From assembly GCF_003946405.1 (NCBI RefSeq), contig NZ_RHOG01000007.1, positions 1-64,000 of the forward strand: a DNA stretch of 64,000 bases, given 5' to 3'. Position numbers and translations under genes: made by a program. This document shows positions 1-8,347 of this stretch, piece after piece. Position 1 is the stretch's first letter; the number at the start of each line of letters is the position of its first letter. The notes under the pieces were generated by a model that made no database searches, had not been told where the DNA came from, and was given only the letters and a program-made list of their open reading frames with translations. Source of the DNA: Lacticaseibacillus yichunensis (lineage in GTDB: Bacteria; Bacillota; Bacilli; Lactobacillales; Lactobacillaceae).

Positions 1-312
1 CTCGACGGCCCTCTGCTTCTCTTTTAGTGAGTACATTTAATATCATACCTGAAGTCCAACTTTTTGTCCGCACGCCCCCGAGAATCAAGAATAATGTGAC
101 GGCGTGACACGACCTTCCATGAGCGTCCGGAGCGGGCCACCGTTGCCTTTTTAATATAGAAGGAAAAATCGAAAAATTTAGCGTCTAAGTCGTCGAAAGC
201 CTTGTCCTATCTACGTTTACAGACCGCTCACTGTGACATTTTTCTGTGCAATTGCGGTGGTGCGCTGCCGATTTTTGCTATAATAAAGCCAAACGACCAC
301 GAAGGAGCAACT
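1..312. other. Intergenic / upstream region, no gene recognised
   Basis: No convincing coding region or RNA gene is visible in these first 312 bases. The only clear signal is a TATAAT at 279-284, a good -10 about 29 bases before the trmK start, without a well-spaced -35. In many Bacillota trmK follows rpoD; nothing here resembles the end of rpoD, so that linkage is either broken or lies outside the window. Confidence 0.5.
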
Positions 313-1029
313 ATGAGCAACGTACATTTATCTAAACGGCTTCAAGCAATTGCCGATCTCGTCGACGGACAGCGCATCGCCGATATTGGCACGGACCACG
401 CGTACATTCCCATCGCGTTGGCGCAGGCGGGGCGGATCGATTTCGCGATTGCCAGCGATGTCGGTGAAGGCCCAGTCACGATCGCCGAAGAGAATGTTCG
501 CGAGGCCGGCTTGACCGCAAAGATCGATGTGCGGTTGGCGGATGGGCTGACCGGCATCACCGCAGACGACGCGATCGACACGGTGGTGATCGCCGGGATG
601 GGTGGCCTCCTGATCTCACGTCTTTTGACGGAAGGAAAAAATCATTTGGATGGCACCGAAACATTGTTGCTCGCGCCAAATCGCGATGTGCTCTTATTGC
701 GGCAATATCTGGCGGCTAACGAGTTCGGTATTTTGGATGAAAAATTGGTAGAGGACGCCGGTCATGTGTATCCGGTGATCGTCGCCGGACAAACGAAACC
801 GGAAGTGCCGTATTCACGCGCAGATCTCCTGCTTGGACCGGTATTGCGACGCGACCGAAGCAGTCTTTTCCTCAAAGAGACCGAACTGGCGCGGCAAAAG
901 ACGATGCTGGTGATTCAGGCGCTTCAGGAAGCTGCAACGCCTGACACGGCCAAGTTGCAGGAAGAACAGGCGGATCTCGCGATCATCAAGGAGGTGTTGG
1001 CAGATGGTGACGGGCAAGACTCTCATTGA
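313..1029 (+). CDS. trmK: tRNA (adenine(22)-N(1))-methyltransferase TrmK
   Basis: 238 aa, the usual length for TrmK, a cytoplasmic enzyme that methylates N1 of adenine 22 in tRNA using SAM. The N-terminal Rossmann domain shows the SAM motif ADIGTDHAYIPIALA near residues 20-35, the acidic end of strand 2 (SDVGEGP), and VVIAGMGG around residue 95, which matches the family's catalytic-loop region. The C-terminal third is helical. The ATG at 313 has GAAGGAG eight bases upstream, so the longer upstream reading from 202 is rejected. The end overlaps the next gene by 26 bases. trmK followed by a Nif3 gene is a common pair in Bacillota. Confidence 0.93.
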   Translation: MSNVHLSKRLQAIADLVDGQRIADIGTDHAYIPIALAQAGRIDFAIASDVGEGPVTIAEENVREAGLTAKIDVRLADGLTGITADDAIDTVVIAGMGGLLISRLLTEGKNHLDGTETLLLAPNRDVLLLRQYLAANEFGILDEKLVEDAGHVYPVIVAGQTKPEVPYSRADLLLGPVLRRDRSSLFLKETELARQKTMLVIQALQEAATPDTAKLQEEQADLAIIKEVLADGDGQDSH

Positions 1030-1798
1030 TCGATTTGAACGATTCGCGCCCCAGTCGTTAGCAGTGCCGGGCGATCCAATCGGCATTCAGATCGGGGATG
1101 CGACGCGCCAGGTGCACACGATGCTGGTGACGCTGGATGTGCGGCCGGAAGTGGTCGAAGAGGCGATCAGGGTCAACGCGGACATGATCTTCGCGCATCA
1201 TCCCGCGGTTTTTCGACCGGCACATAACTTAAATTATGATGACCCACAAAATCGCATGTATGGCGACCTCATGAAACATGATATTTTGGTCTACGCGGCG
1301 CACACGAACCTCGATCGCGTTTCCGGCGGGATGAACGACTGGTTGAGCGCGGCGCTAGGCCTCGATGAGGTGCAGCCGTTCATCGAAAGCGGCGAAGAGG
1401 CGAACATGGGCCGCATCGGGACACTGCCAGCGCCGGTTTCGCTCGCGGATTTTGTCCAGCAGGTGAAAGACACCTTTGCCGTGCGCGGCCTGCGCGTGAT
1501 CGCCCGTGACCTCGATCGGCCCGTTCAAAAAGTGGCGGTGCTGGGCGGCGACGGTGGCAAATTTTTCCGCGACGCCAAACTGGCTGGGGCCGATGTTTAC
1601 GTGACCGGGGACGTGTATTATCACACCGGCCACGACATGTTGGCGGCGGACATGCCGGTGATCGATCCGGGGCACCACATTGAATCGATTATGAAGGATA
1701 ATGTGCGCGCGCTGTTCATCACATGGGCGCAGGCCGAAGATTGGCCGCTACATGTGCTCGCCTCGCAACTGAACACCGATCCGTTCACATTCATGTGA
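1004..1798 (+). CDS. Nif3-like dinuclear metal centre protein
   Basis: 264 aa, the short form of the Nif3/YqfO family without the inserted PII-like domain. Members form hexamers with two metal ions per subunit; the substrate is not settled. Metal-ligand motifs are visible: FAHHPAVF near residue 65, YAAHTNLD near residue 100, and GHHIES near residue 225. It starts inside the end of trmK (26-base overlap), which implies translational coupling and one operon. A strong hairpin terminator follows the stop at once. Family membership is clear; the biochemical role is inferred only. Confidence 0.9.
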   Translation: MVTGKTLIDRFERFAPQSLAVPGDPIGIQIGDATRQVHTMLVTLDVRPEVVEEAIRVNADMIFAHHPAVFRPAHNLNYDDPQNRMYGDLMKHDILVYAAHTNLDRVSGGMNDWLSAALGLDEVQPFIESGEEANMGRIGTLPAPVSLADFVQQVKDTFAVRGLRVIARDLDRPVQKVAVLGGDGGKFFRDAKLAGADVYVTGDVYYHTGHDMLAADMPVIDPGHHIESIMKDNVRALFITWAQAEDWPLHVLASQLNTDPFTFM

Positions 1799-1805
1799 GG
1801 TGAGA

Positions 1806-1855
1806 AAAAAATACGCCGACTCGCGTTTTTTCATGCGAGTCGGCGTATTTTATAT
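1806..1855. terminator. Bidirectional terminator between nif3 and pepD
   Basis: A perfect 14-bp stem (ATACGCCGACTCGC at 1811-1824 with its complement at 1835-1848) is flanked by A-rich sequence on the left and T-rich on the right. It can therefore stop the plus-strand trmK-nif3 transcript and the converging pepD transcript. Confidence 0.9.
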
Positions 1856-1869
1856 TGTCTGGGAAAAAA

Positions 1870-3282
1870 CTAAAGCGCGTCGTCCGTCTTGAAGTTCAGG
1901 GGACTCATGTCGGTCTCTTTTTGGACCAGTTCCATGGTGAACGCTTGCCAAGCCGTTTTCGCGATCTCGGCATTTTCGGCCGTGGCCTTTGTGGCGAGGT
2001 CCGCCAGCGCCGCTTTATCCACGCCGCGACTGGCGACGTCGGTCTTGTCAATATTTGCGCGCAGTTTTGCCTGGGTGCTCATCTGCACATTTTCGAGGTC
2101 ATGGGCAAAAAGGCCAAAGTGGGCGTCAAGCAAGACGCTCGCCAATTTGTATTGCCAATACGCCGAATCCATGGTCGCAGGGAGGCCGCCGCGCTGGTAG
2201 TCGGCCGGCGTGGTCGTGGTGCCGGCGAAAAATGGCACAAATTGGCTCTGCGCGGAAACGCCCATTGCGACCCAGTGTAGATCCGCGATCTCAAACGGCA
2301 GATTCTGCCGCATCTGAAGCACGTGGCTCTCCTGCGTGCGCGCCAAGCTGATTGGGCGGAAGCGGTGGGCCTGCGCGGAGTGGCGGTCGGCCGGATCGAA
2401 TTCCGTTTCATTGAAGTGACTCGCAAGCACGGCGAACGCATCCTCGACAAACAGGGGCCGGTCCGGCTGAAGTGCAAACGGCAGATCGGAATCCAGCGGG
2501 GTGCTGGTGCGGCTCGGCGTCAGGCGGCGCTGGCCATCCCAGACCCGAGGCGTGTTGTAGATGCGATCGAAGTTGCTGTCGGTGCCAAAAATCTGGCGAA
2601 AATTGAAACTGGTTCCAGGCGTCCAAAAATGGTGCTCGGCCGCAAAGTCGAACAGATCTGGCGAGAACAAAAAGTCTGGGCTATCCGGCCGCACCTTTTG
2701 AATGGCGAGCTGGTTGGCGACAACCGCATAGCAATCGTCCGGAATGCGCTGGGCGACCCAGCGATGCCCCGTCGCAACTTCCATGTACCAGGCCTCGTCG
2801 TGATCCGCAAACAGAATCCCGTTGGCTTCACCGGTGCCGTGCTCGGTCACAATTTTCCCCAGCCGCTCAACGCCTTCCTTGGCTGAATGGATGAATGGCA
2901 AAACCACCGTCACCATCGCTTCTTCGATGATGCCGTCGTCGACAAACGGGTCATATCCCAGCACCCGTGCGTTGGCGTACGCACTTTCGGTGGCACTCAT
3001 GCTGACGCCGGCCGCATTGATCCCGGCCTCTTCGAAGAGCCCGTATTGATCGGTCCATTCGGGGGTGGCGGTGTATTTGAGTGCATGCGCCGGCAGGGTC
3101 AGGGAAAACCCGTTTGCCTTTGACTTGAAGAGTGGGGCGTCTGCCGCATCCGTGGCGGGATGGACCACCACGTGTTTTGGCCAGGCCGCGCGTGAATCCT
3201 CATTGCGGCCGATCATAACGCTGCCGTCTGCGCTGGCTTCTTTGCCGATCAAAATACTGGTACATGATGTGCGAGTCTGCAT
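1870..3282 (-). CDS. pepD: C69-family dipeptidase (PepD)
   Basis: 470 aa, typical for lactobacillus PepD dipeptidases of peptidase family C69 (N-terminal nucleophile hydrolases). The start MQTRTSCTSILIGKEAS places a cysteine at residue 7, which in this family becomes the N-terminal nucleophile after processing, followed by the conserved ADGSVMIGRNEDS. There is no signal peptide, so the enzyme is expected in the cytoplasm, releasing amino acids from dipeptides. It is monocistronic, converges on nif3 and diverges from yitT. A TATAAT -10 lies about 65 bases upstream on the minus strand (3346-3351). Confidence 0.92.
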   Translation of the reverse strand: MQTRTSCTSILIGKEASADGSVMIGRNEDSRAAWPKHVVVHPATDAADAPLFKSKANGFSLTLPAHALKYTATPEWTDQYGLFEEAGINAAGVSMSATESAYANARVLGYDPFVDDGIIEEAMVTVVLPFIHSAKEGVERLGKIVTEHGTGEANGILFADHDEAWYMEVATGHRWVAQRIPDDCYAVVANQLAIQKVRPDSPDFLFSPDLFDFAAEHHFWTPGTSFNFRQIFGTDSNFDRIYNTPRVWDGQRRLTPSRTSTPLDSDLPFALQPDRPLFVEDAFAVLASHFNETEFDPADRHSAQAHRFRPISLARTQESHVLQMRQNLPFEIADLHWVAMGVSAQSQFVPFFAGTTTTPADYQRGGLPATMDSAYWQYKLASVLLDAHFGLFAHDLENVQMSTQAKLRANIDKTDVASRGVDKAALADLATKATAENAEIAKTAWQAFTMELVQKETDMSPLNFKTDDAL

Positions 3283-3345
3283 GTGACTGCCTCCATTTGT
3301 TTACGCACGATGAACACATTGCTATCGTCTGCGGAATTATCTCCT

Positions 3346-3351
3346 ATTATA
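3346..3351 (-). promoter_or_regulatory. -10 element for pepD
   Basis: TATAAT on the minus strand, about 65 bases before the pepD start. No well-matched -35 is visible at 16-18 bases. Confidence 0.45.
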
Positions 3352-3474
3352 CAAAATATTTACCGGGAAGGGTGGCATTTCCTGCAAGGGCGTGTATTCT
3401 GGAAAAGATGACGCGTGCGGGCGCTATTTGGCGCGCAAACGGCTGTCTACATTTTATAAACAACGGTGACGAAC

Positions 3475-4425
3475 ATGGCAAAAATCACAGGCTATCATTA
3501 TCACGACACATTAGAGAAGATCGGGGTCGCGGCGGCCAGCGGCTTGATCACGGCGATCGCGCTGAATTTCTTTTTGACGCCGGCAAAGGTCTTTCAATCC
3601 GGTGCCACTGGGATCGCCCAGTTGCTCTCCCTATTTTTGCAAAGCCAAGGCATTGCGCACACAGACCTCACCGGCTGGTTCAATTTACTGTTGAACATCC
3701 CGCTGGCGATCTTGGGCTGGAAAACGCTGGGCAAAACTTTTACCGCCTTCAGTTTTTTAAATAGCGTGCTGATCTCGGCACTGGCGATCATCCTGCCGGT
3801 TCATGCACTGTCGACCAATCCCTTGATGAATGCGATCTTCGGCGGGGTCCTCACCGGCGCCGGCGTCGGCATCGCGCTGCGTTACGGCTTTTCCACCGGC
3901 GGCATGGACATCCTCTCCATGTATCTCTCCAAGCACACGCGGCGAACCGTTGGCGTCTTGATGTTCGTCATCAATTTTGGCATCATCATGGTCGCCGGTT
4001 TTGGCATCGGCTGGGAAAGCGCGCTGTACACGATCATTTCGATCTACTGCATGACGCGCGTGGTCGACACGATTCACACCTCTAATCAGAAGGTCACCGC
4101 AATGATCGTCACTACCGATCCGGACGGCGTCATTGCCGCAATCACGGAGAAAATGGTGCGCGGCATCACCGCATTGCCGAGTCGCGGCGGCTTTTTGGGC
4201 AAGCCAAACACGACGCTGATGATCGTGATCACGCGCTATGAGCTCTACGACCTGACGCAGGCCACGCTCGGCGTGGACAAGGGCGCGTTCATCGACATTC
4301 TCAACACGGTCGACGTCGCAGGCGAGTTCCTGACGTCCGACCAGCAGACCACCAAGCGCGCGTTAGGTCTGAAGCCATCCTTCAACAAAGAACAGCACGA
4401 CGCGGGCCAGCTACCGCACGAGTGA
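3475..4425 (+). CDS. YitT family membrane protein (DUF2179)
   Basis: 316 aa integral membrane protein. The first 200 residues hold about five or six hydrophobic helices (for example ITAIALNFFLTP, FNLLLNIPLAILGW and the segment around ALAIILPVHAL). The C-terminal third is a soluble DUF2179 domain (DGVIAAITEKMVRGITALPSRGG). This is the standard YitT layout; the transported substrate is unknown. The ATG at 3475 is chosen; an in-frame GTG at 3466 is an alternative, since the Shine-Dalgarno is weak for both. An inverted-repeat element lies just downstream (4453-4493). Confidence 0.88.
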   Translation: MAKITGYHYHDTLEKIGVAAASGLITAIALNFFLTPAKVFQSGATGIAQLLSLFLQSQGIAHTDLTGWFNLLLNIPLAILGWKTLGKTFTAFSFLNSVLISALAIILPVHALSTNPLMNAIFGGVLTGAGVGIALRYGFSTGGMDILSMYLSKHTRRTVGVLMFVINFGIIMVAGFGIGWESALYTIISIYCMTRVVDTIHTSNQKVTAMIVTTDPDGVIAAITEKMVRGITALPSRGGFLGKPNTTLMIVITRYELYDLTQATLGVDKGAFIDILNTVDVAGEFLTSDQQTTKRALGLKPSFNKEQHDAGQLPHE

Positions 4426-4452
4426 CATACAATTCTTTTGTTGAGTAAACGT

Positions 4453-4493
4453 CCGGGTGGGCTCCGGCCAGAAACTGGCCGGAGCCCACCCGG
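4453..4493. repeat. Perfect 19-bp palindrome, family-2 repeat (solo)
   Basis: CCGGGTGGGCTCCGGCCAG at 4453-4471, loop AAA, then the exact reverse complement to 4493. No T tract follows on either strand, so it is not an ordinary intrinsic terminator. The GGTGGGCTCCGGCC core is the same as the terminal inverted repeats of the 205-bp element at 19356-19560, which suggests a shared repeat family. Confidence 0.85.
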
Positions 4494-4566
4494 CAGCACC
4501 CCTGCGTGATCCAGTTTGCCTTTTCTATAGAGCTAGGCGTGCCTTTTCTTGCCCCGGCTTTTCTAG

Positions 4567-4572
4567 TATAAT
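4567..4572 (+). promoter_or_regulatory. -10 element for the tautomerase operon
   Basis: TATAAT 38 bases before the tautomerase start; the -35 is poor. Consistent with a promoter for the tautomerase and Fe-S factor pair. Confidence 0.5.
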
Positions 4573-4609
4573 CAAGGCAGTTGATTGAAGATTGAAGGAG
4601 GGGACAGCA

Positions 4610-4795
4610 ATGCCACTGGTCCATATTGATTTGATCGAAGGGCGCAGCCGCGACCAGCTGCGGCAAATGTGCCTCGACGTCACCGAGGCGATCGCCAAAA
4701 ACACTGGCGCGCCCAAAGAACATATCCACATCGTCTTGAACGAAATGGCAAAAGAGCATTACGCAGTCGGCGGGGTCCTCAAAGCCGACGAATGA
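4610..4795 (+). CDS. 4-oxalocrotonate tautomerase family protein
   Basis: 61 aa. The mature protein would begin with proline (MPLVHIDLIEGR), and Pro1 is the catalytic base of this superfamily. GRSRDQLRQMCLDVTEAIAKNTG is the typical helix, and EHIHIVLNEM is the typical second strand region. The ATG at 4610 follows GAAGGAGGGG; a longer in-frame reading from 4592 lacks a ribosome binding site and would bury Pro1. Small stand-alone members of this family in lactic acid bacteria have no assigned substrate. The Fe-S assembly factor gene follows 18 bases downstream. Confidence 0.88.
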   Translation: MPLVHIDLIEGRSRDQLRQMCLDVTEAIAKNTGAPKEHIHIVLNEMAKEHYAVGGVLKADE

Positions 4796-4813
4796 TTGCA
4801 AGGAGGCGCGCCC

Positions 4814-5170
4814 ATGGCAGACAAAGTCGAACAACCAGCCAGCAGCCCGGAAGAGCAGGCCTATTTTGACCAAATGCGCAATAAGTTGGTCAAGGCGCTG
4901 GAGACCGTGATCGATCCTGAGCTGGGTATCGACCTCATCAATCTGGGGCTGATCTACGGCGTTGACTTGGACGAAAATGGCCACTGCGACGTTGAAATGA
5001 CGCTCACCACGATGGGCTGCCCGCTGACCGATGTGCTGGATGATGAGATTCACCGTGCGTTGATGGCGGTGCCCGGCATCAAGAGTGTCGACATCCATTT
5101 GGTCTGGTACCCGCAGTGGGGGCCGGAGCGGTTGAGCCGATACGCGAAGATGGCGCTGGGTATTCATTAA
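4814..5170 (+). CDS. Metal-sulfur cluster assembly factor (MIP18/DUF59, PaaD/SufT-like)
   Basis: 118 aa, a single MIP18/DUF59 domain. The signature runs from VIDPELGIDLINLGLIYGV near residue 35 to the cysteine motif LTTMGCPLTD near residue 70. These proteins help assemble or deliver Fe-S clusters. The ATG at 4814 has a perfect AGGAGG seven bases upstream; a TTG at 4796 upstream is not needed. A hairpin terminator follows the stop directly. Stand-alone copies like this are common in lactobacilli, so the target protein cannot be named. Confidence 0.88.
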   Translation: MADKVEQPASSPEEQAYFDQMRNKLVKALETVIDPELGIDLINLGLIYGVDLDENGHCDVEMTLTTMGCPLTDVLDDEIHRALMAVPGIKSVDIHLVWYPQWGPERLSRYAKMALGIH

Positions 5171-5201
5171 AGACCGCCGCAAGTGGGCGGTCTTTTTATT
5201 T
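5170..5201 (+). terminator. Terminator after the Fe-S assembly factor
   Basis: AAGACCGCC, a short GCAAGT loop and GGGCGGTCTT, then TTTATTT: a classic rho-independent terminator. Confidence 0.85.
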
Positions 5202-5216
5202 GAAAGGGGGCGGCGA

Positions 5217-5951
5217 ATGACTTACTGGGAAAAATTAACAGCGTTAGCCGCGCCCTATCCAGCTCTGAAGCCGCAACTGGCGGCGATGGCCGCGGTGCGT
5301 GACGCGCTGGCCGAACCGGGCCTGCCCAAAAACGCGTTGCCACCACTTGGCCTGACGCCGGATCTGTTTGCCGACTTGCTTGAGGATCACCCGGATGATT
5401 ATAGCCAGTTGGTCGCGGTGGATCATTTGCTTCGAAATTTTCGCCGAGCCTGCGCGTTTGAGTTTGGCATGTGGGCGTTTGTGCATGAGGATATGTTCGC
5501 GCAATGGCAGGCGTTGTTTGGCCCGCTTCGGTATCTGGAATTGGCCGCGGGCAACGGCTATGTGTCGGCGGGGCTGGCGGCGCAGGGCAATCGGGTGATT
5601 GCCACGGACTCGTTTGCCTGGAAACAGGCAAGTGAGACGGGCCGGACGCCGCTTTTGCCTGTTGAGGCGTTGCCGGCTGCGGCGGCGTTGCATCGGTACG
5701 GTGATCAAGTCGATGCGGTGGTGATGGCCTGGAGCCCCGATCGTGATCCCAATGACGTGCATGTGCTGCAGGTGTTGCGGACCTATTTTCCCCACCTGAA
5801 GTTCTTTGTGATCGGTGAGCGCTTTGGGGCTACCGACAGCCGGCTGTTTTGGCAACTGGCGAAATTTGTGCCGGATAAACGGCTGCTGGCGCTGAACCGG
5901 GCGCTGGGCCGCTTTGATGCGGTGAATGAACGACTCTATTTGATGCGCTGA
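5217..5951 (+). CDS. Predicted SAM-dependent methyltransferase, substrate unknown
   Basis: 244 aa soluble protein. A class I methyltransferase-like motif is visible at about residues 106-125 (YLELAAGNGYVSAGLA, then RVIATD), preceded by a helical N-terminal region of about 100 residues. After the motif come PVEALPA and a strand-like VDAVVMAWSPDRD that could be motif IV. I do not recognise the specific family. Start ATG at 5217 follows GAAAGGGGGCGG. It opens a tight three-gene unit with the MacB-like membrane protein (10 bases later) and rsmF. Confidence 0.65.
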   Translation: MTYWEKLTALAAPYPALKPQLAAMAAVRDALAEPGLPKNALPPLGLTPDLFADLLEDHPDDYSQLVAVDHLLRNFRRACAFEFGMWAFVHEDMFAQWQALFGPLRYLELAAGNGYVSAGLAAQGNRVIATDSFAWKQASETGRTPLLPVEALPAAAALHRYGDQVDAVVMAWSPDRDPNDVHVLQVLRTYFPHLKFFVIGERFGATDSRLFWQLAKFVPDKRLLALNRALGRFDAVNERLYLMR

Positions 5952-5961
5952 AGGAGGGCCT

Positions 5962-6924
5962 ATGAAACGCTTTTTCGTGATCGATCTCTTGTGGGTCGTG
6001 ATGATCGTTCTTGCCGGCTGGACATGGTCTTGGCATGATCAAAATGAATATGCGGATCGCCTGGCCCATTTTGGCTTGAGCGAGGACGGCCAGGTCTTCA
6101 AGACGGATTCAGCCGAAACGCTTCAAGCCGTCGCGGAAAAATTGACGCAAAGCGATGTGCAAAATGTGCAGGTTCAGTTTCAAGATGGCAAGCGTATCTA
6201 CGTCTGGGGCAATACCAGCAATCTGCCACTTCAAGATGGCCAGTGGTTCACCCAGGCGGATCTGACCTCGGCGCTGCCGGTCGCGGTGGTCGGCCAAAAT
6301 CAGACCGCAACGCTGGTGCAGGGCAATAATCAGCAATACCTCAAGCAGGCCGGGCGTTTTATTCCGGTAATCGGCACAGTTGGGACCCACGGCAATAATG
6401 CGCTCAATGACGTCACGTTTTTCAATGCCAGCGCGACCGATGAGGCGGCCCCGCGACTCAATGCGGTGACGATCATCGCGGATGGTAGTGGGCTGGCAAA
6501 GGCAAAGTCAAAATTGCAGGCCATTTTTTCCGCCACCTCCGACCGTGGGTATTCGTATCAGCTGACTTCTGGCAATAGCTGGTGGGCGGATAATGGGCCG
6601 ACCATTTTGCGCTGTGCCGGCATTGGCGTGCTGGCCTTGATCATTGCCGGCCTGACGATCTGGCTCATGGTGCCATCGTCGCTGTTGGGCATGGACCGGC
6701 AGCTGCACGCCCAACTGCGCCGCGGGCTGTGGACGCAGACGGTGACGCACACGCTTTTTGCCACCGTGATCGGCGTGACGATCGACTGGTGGTGGCTCTA
6801 CTTGACTAACCGCGTCCGCCTGGTGATCTTCGCCGCCGGACTGTGGCTGGGTTATCTCTTGATCGTGCGGGCCGGCGTGTCGCTGCGCTACCGCAAAGGA
6901 GGCACGTTTGATGACATTTCCTGA
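5962..6924 (+). CDS. MacB-like membrane protein, no ATPase partner nearby
   Basis: 320 aa. One hydrophobic helix at residues 4-22 (FFVIDLLWVVMIVLAG) is followed by an extracytoplasmic region to about residue 215, then three helices (around 220-240, 265-285 and 290-310). The middle region carries WFTQADLTSALPVAVVGQ and later RFIPVIGTVG, a pattern typical of the MacB periplasmic core of FtsX-type permeases. The spacing of helices also fits a single short permease half. No ABC ATPase is adjacent. The stop overlaps the rsmF start by 14 bases, so the two are translationally coupled. The assignment is by pattern only. Confidence 0.55.
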   Translation: MKRFFVIDLLWVVMIVLAGWTWSWHDQNEYADRLAHFGLSEDGQVFKTDSAETLQAVAEKLTQSDVQNVQVQFQDGKRIYVWGNTSNLPLQDGQWFTQADLTSALPVAVVGQNQTATLVQGNNQQYLKQAGRFIPVIGTVGTHGNNALNDVTFFNASATDEAAPRLNAVTIIADGSGLAKAKSKLQAIFSATSDRGYSYQLTSGNSWWADNGPTILRCAGIGVLALIIAGLTIWLMVPSSLLGMDRQLHAQLRRGLWTQTVTHTLFATVIGVTIDWWWLYLTNRVRLVIFAAGLWLGYLLIVRAGVSLRYRKGGTFDDIS

Positions 6925-8245
6925 TGGCTTTGAGGAAAAATACCGCGCGCTCCTTGGCAATGAGGCGGACGCCTTTTTTGCCAGCTTCGCGCAACCGGCG
7001 CAAAGTGGCTTTCGGGTCTCGCCATTGCGGCCGCCGCTTGCGATGAATGAAAATGGGCCGGCGATTCCCTGGAGCCCAACCGGCGAATATGGGAAGGTCG
7101 ATGGCAATGGCATCGATCATGTCAGTGGCTATGTTTACAGCCAGGAACCCAGCGCGCAATTCGTGGCGGCCGTCTGTGCGGCCACGCCCGGCCAGCGGGT
7201 GCTGGACCTCTGCGCGGCACCTGGGGGCAAGACCACCCAGCTCGCCGGTCAGCTTCAAGGAGCGGGCTTGTTGGTCGCAAACGAGATCAATGCCGGCCGG
7301 GCCAAGATTCTGGCAAGCAATTTGGAGCGCTTCGGCGTGCAAAATGCGGTGGTGACAAACAACGCGCCAGCTGAATTGGCGGCGCAACTGCCGGAGAGCT
7401 TTGACCTGATTTTGGTAGATGCGCCTTGTTCCGGGGAAGGCATGTTTCGCAAGGATCCCGACGCCATGCAATATTGGTCGCCGGACCTGGTGGCGCAGTG
7501 CGCGACCCGCCAGCGCGAAATCGTGACCGAGGCAGTGAAAATGCTGCGCCCGGGTGGGACATTGGTTTATTCCACCTGCACCTTTGCGCCGGAAGAGGAT
7601 GAGCAGCTCGCATTTTGGGCGGCTCAGACCTTGCCGCTGACCCTCCAGCCCATCGTAAAAGTCGGCGGGATTCAAGATGGTCGGGCGGCTTTTGCAGGCG
7701 GTGACGAAGCCGTGTTGGCAACGGCGCGGCTGTGGCCCCATGCCCTTGCAGGGGAAGGCCATTTTGTCGCCAAGTTCATCAAAGACGGCGACGCGCCGGC
7801 TCAATCTGGCAAGCGACTGGCGGCCAGCAAGTTGACCGCCCCGCAGCAACAGGACTTGCGCGCCGGCCTCACTGCGTTGACGGATGCGACCTGGCCGCAA
7901 AGCCGGCTGGTGCTTCGCCGCGATCAATTGTTCGCGATGCCGGAAGCCACGCCGCAATTGGCCGGGCTGCATGTCGTGCGCCCGGGACTTCATCTGGGCA
8001 CCTTCAAGATCCATCGCTTCGAGCCGAGCCACAGTTTAGCGACGGCCTTGTCGCCCGCGAGTTTTCATCAGGTGATCGAGGTCACCGAGGCGGATTACGC
8101 GCGCTATCGCCATGGGGAGACCCTGACGGTGCCAACAAGCGGCCGTGGCTGGGTGCTTTTGACGCATCAAGGCAAGGGTTTTGCGCTGGGCAAGCAGGTC
8201 GATCACGTGATCAAAAATGCGTATCCGAAAGGGCTGCGCGTGTAG
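6911..8245 (+). CDS. rsmF: RsmF-type rRNA cytosine-C5 methyltransferase (NOL1/NOP2/Sun)
   Basis: 444 aa, two-domain bacterial form. The N-terminal catalytic domain shows the SAM motif VLDLCAAPGGKTTQLA near residue 97, the PC motif LVDAPCSGEGMFRKD near residue 172, and YSTCTFAPEEDEQ near residue 220 with the catalytic cysteine. The C-terminal region is the RNA-binding (PUA-like) part found in lactic acid bacterial members. The ATG at 6911 is preceded by AAAGGAGG and lies within the end of the membrane-protein gene. Which 16S position is methylated cannot be read from the sequence. Confidence 0.9.
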   Translation: MTFPDGFEEKYRALLGNEADAFFASFAQPAQSGFRVSPLRPPLAMNENGPAIPWSPTGEYGKVDGNGIDHVSGYVYSQEPSAQFVAAVCAATPGQRVLDLCAAPGGKTTQLAGQLQGAGLLVANEINAGRAKILASNLERFGVQNAVVTNNAPAELAAQLPESFDLILVDAPCSGEGMFRKDPDAMQYWSPDLVAQCATRQREIVTEAVKMLRPGGTLVYSTCTFAPEEDEQLAFWAAQTLPLTLQPIVKVGGIQDGRAAFAGGDEAVLATARLWPHALAGEGHFVAKFIKDGDAPAQSGKRLAASKLTAPQQQDLRAGLTALTDATWPQSRLVLRRDQLFAMPEATPQLAGLHVVRPGLHLGTFKIHRFEPSHSLATALSPASFHQVIEVTEADYARYRHGETLTVPTSGRGWVLLTHQGKGFALGKQVDHVIKNAYPKGLRV

Positions 8246-8290
8246 GTGTGCATGGGCGGTCGGCTGACGCGCCAGTTGTCGCCATTCAAA

Positions 8291-8333
8291 AAGGCGGGCT
8301 AGGACATTTTTGTCCCGGCTCGCCTATTTATTT
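8291..8333. terminator. Terminator between rsmF and fni
   Basis: AGGCGGGCTAGGACA, loop TTTT, then TGTCCCGGCTCGCCT with one internal mismatch region, followed by ATTTATTT. It serves rsmF and possibly also the convergent mevalonate operon. Confidence 0.8.
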
Positions 8334-8347
8334 GCAGTCAATTCGAA

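Noticed and set aside
3264-3764. 166-aa frame overlapping the start of yitT
   Set aside because: It overlaps yitT out of frame, lacks a ribosome binding site and has no family features; a GC-rich shadow.
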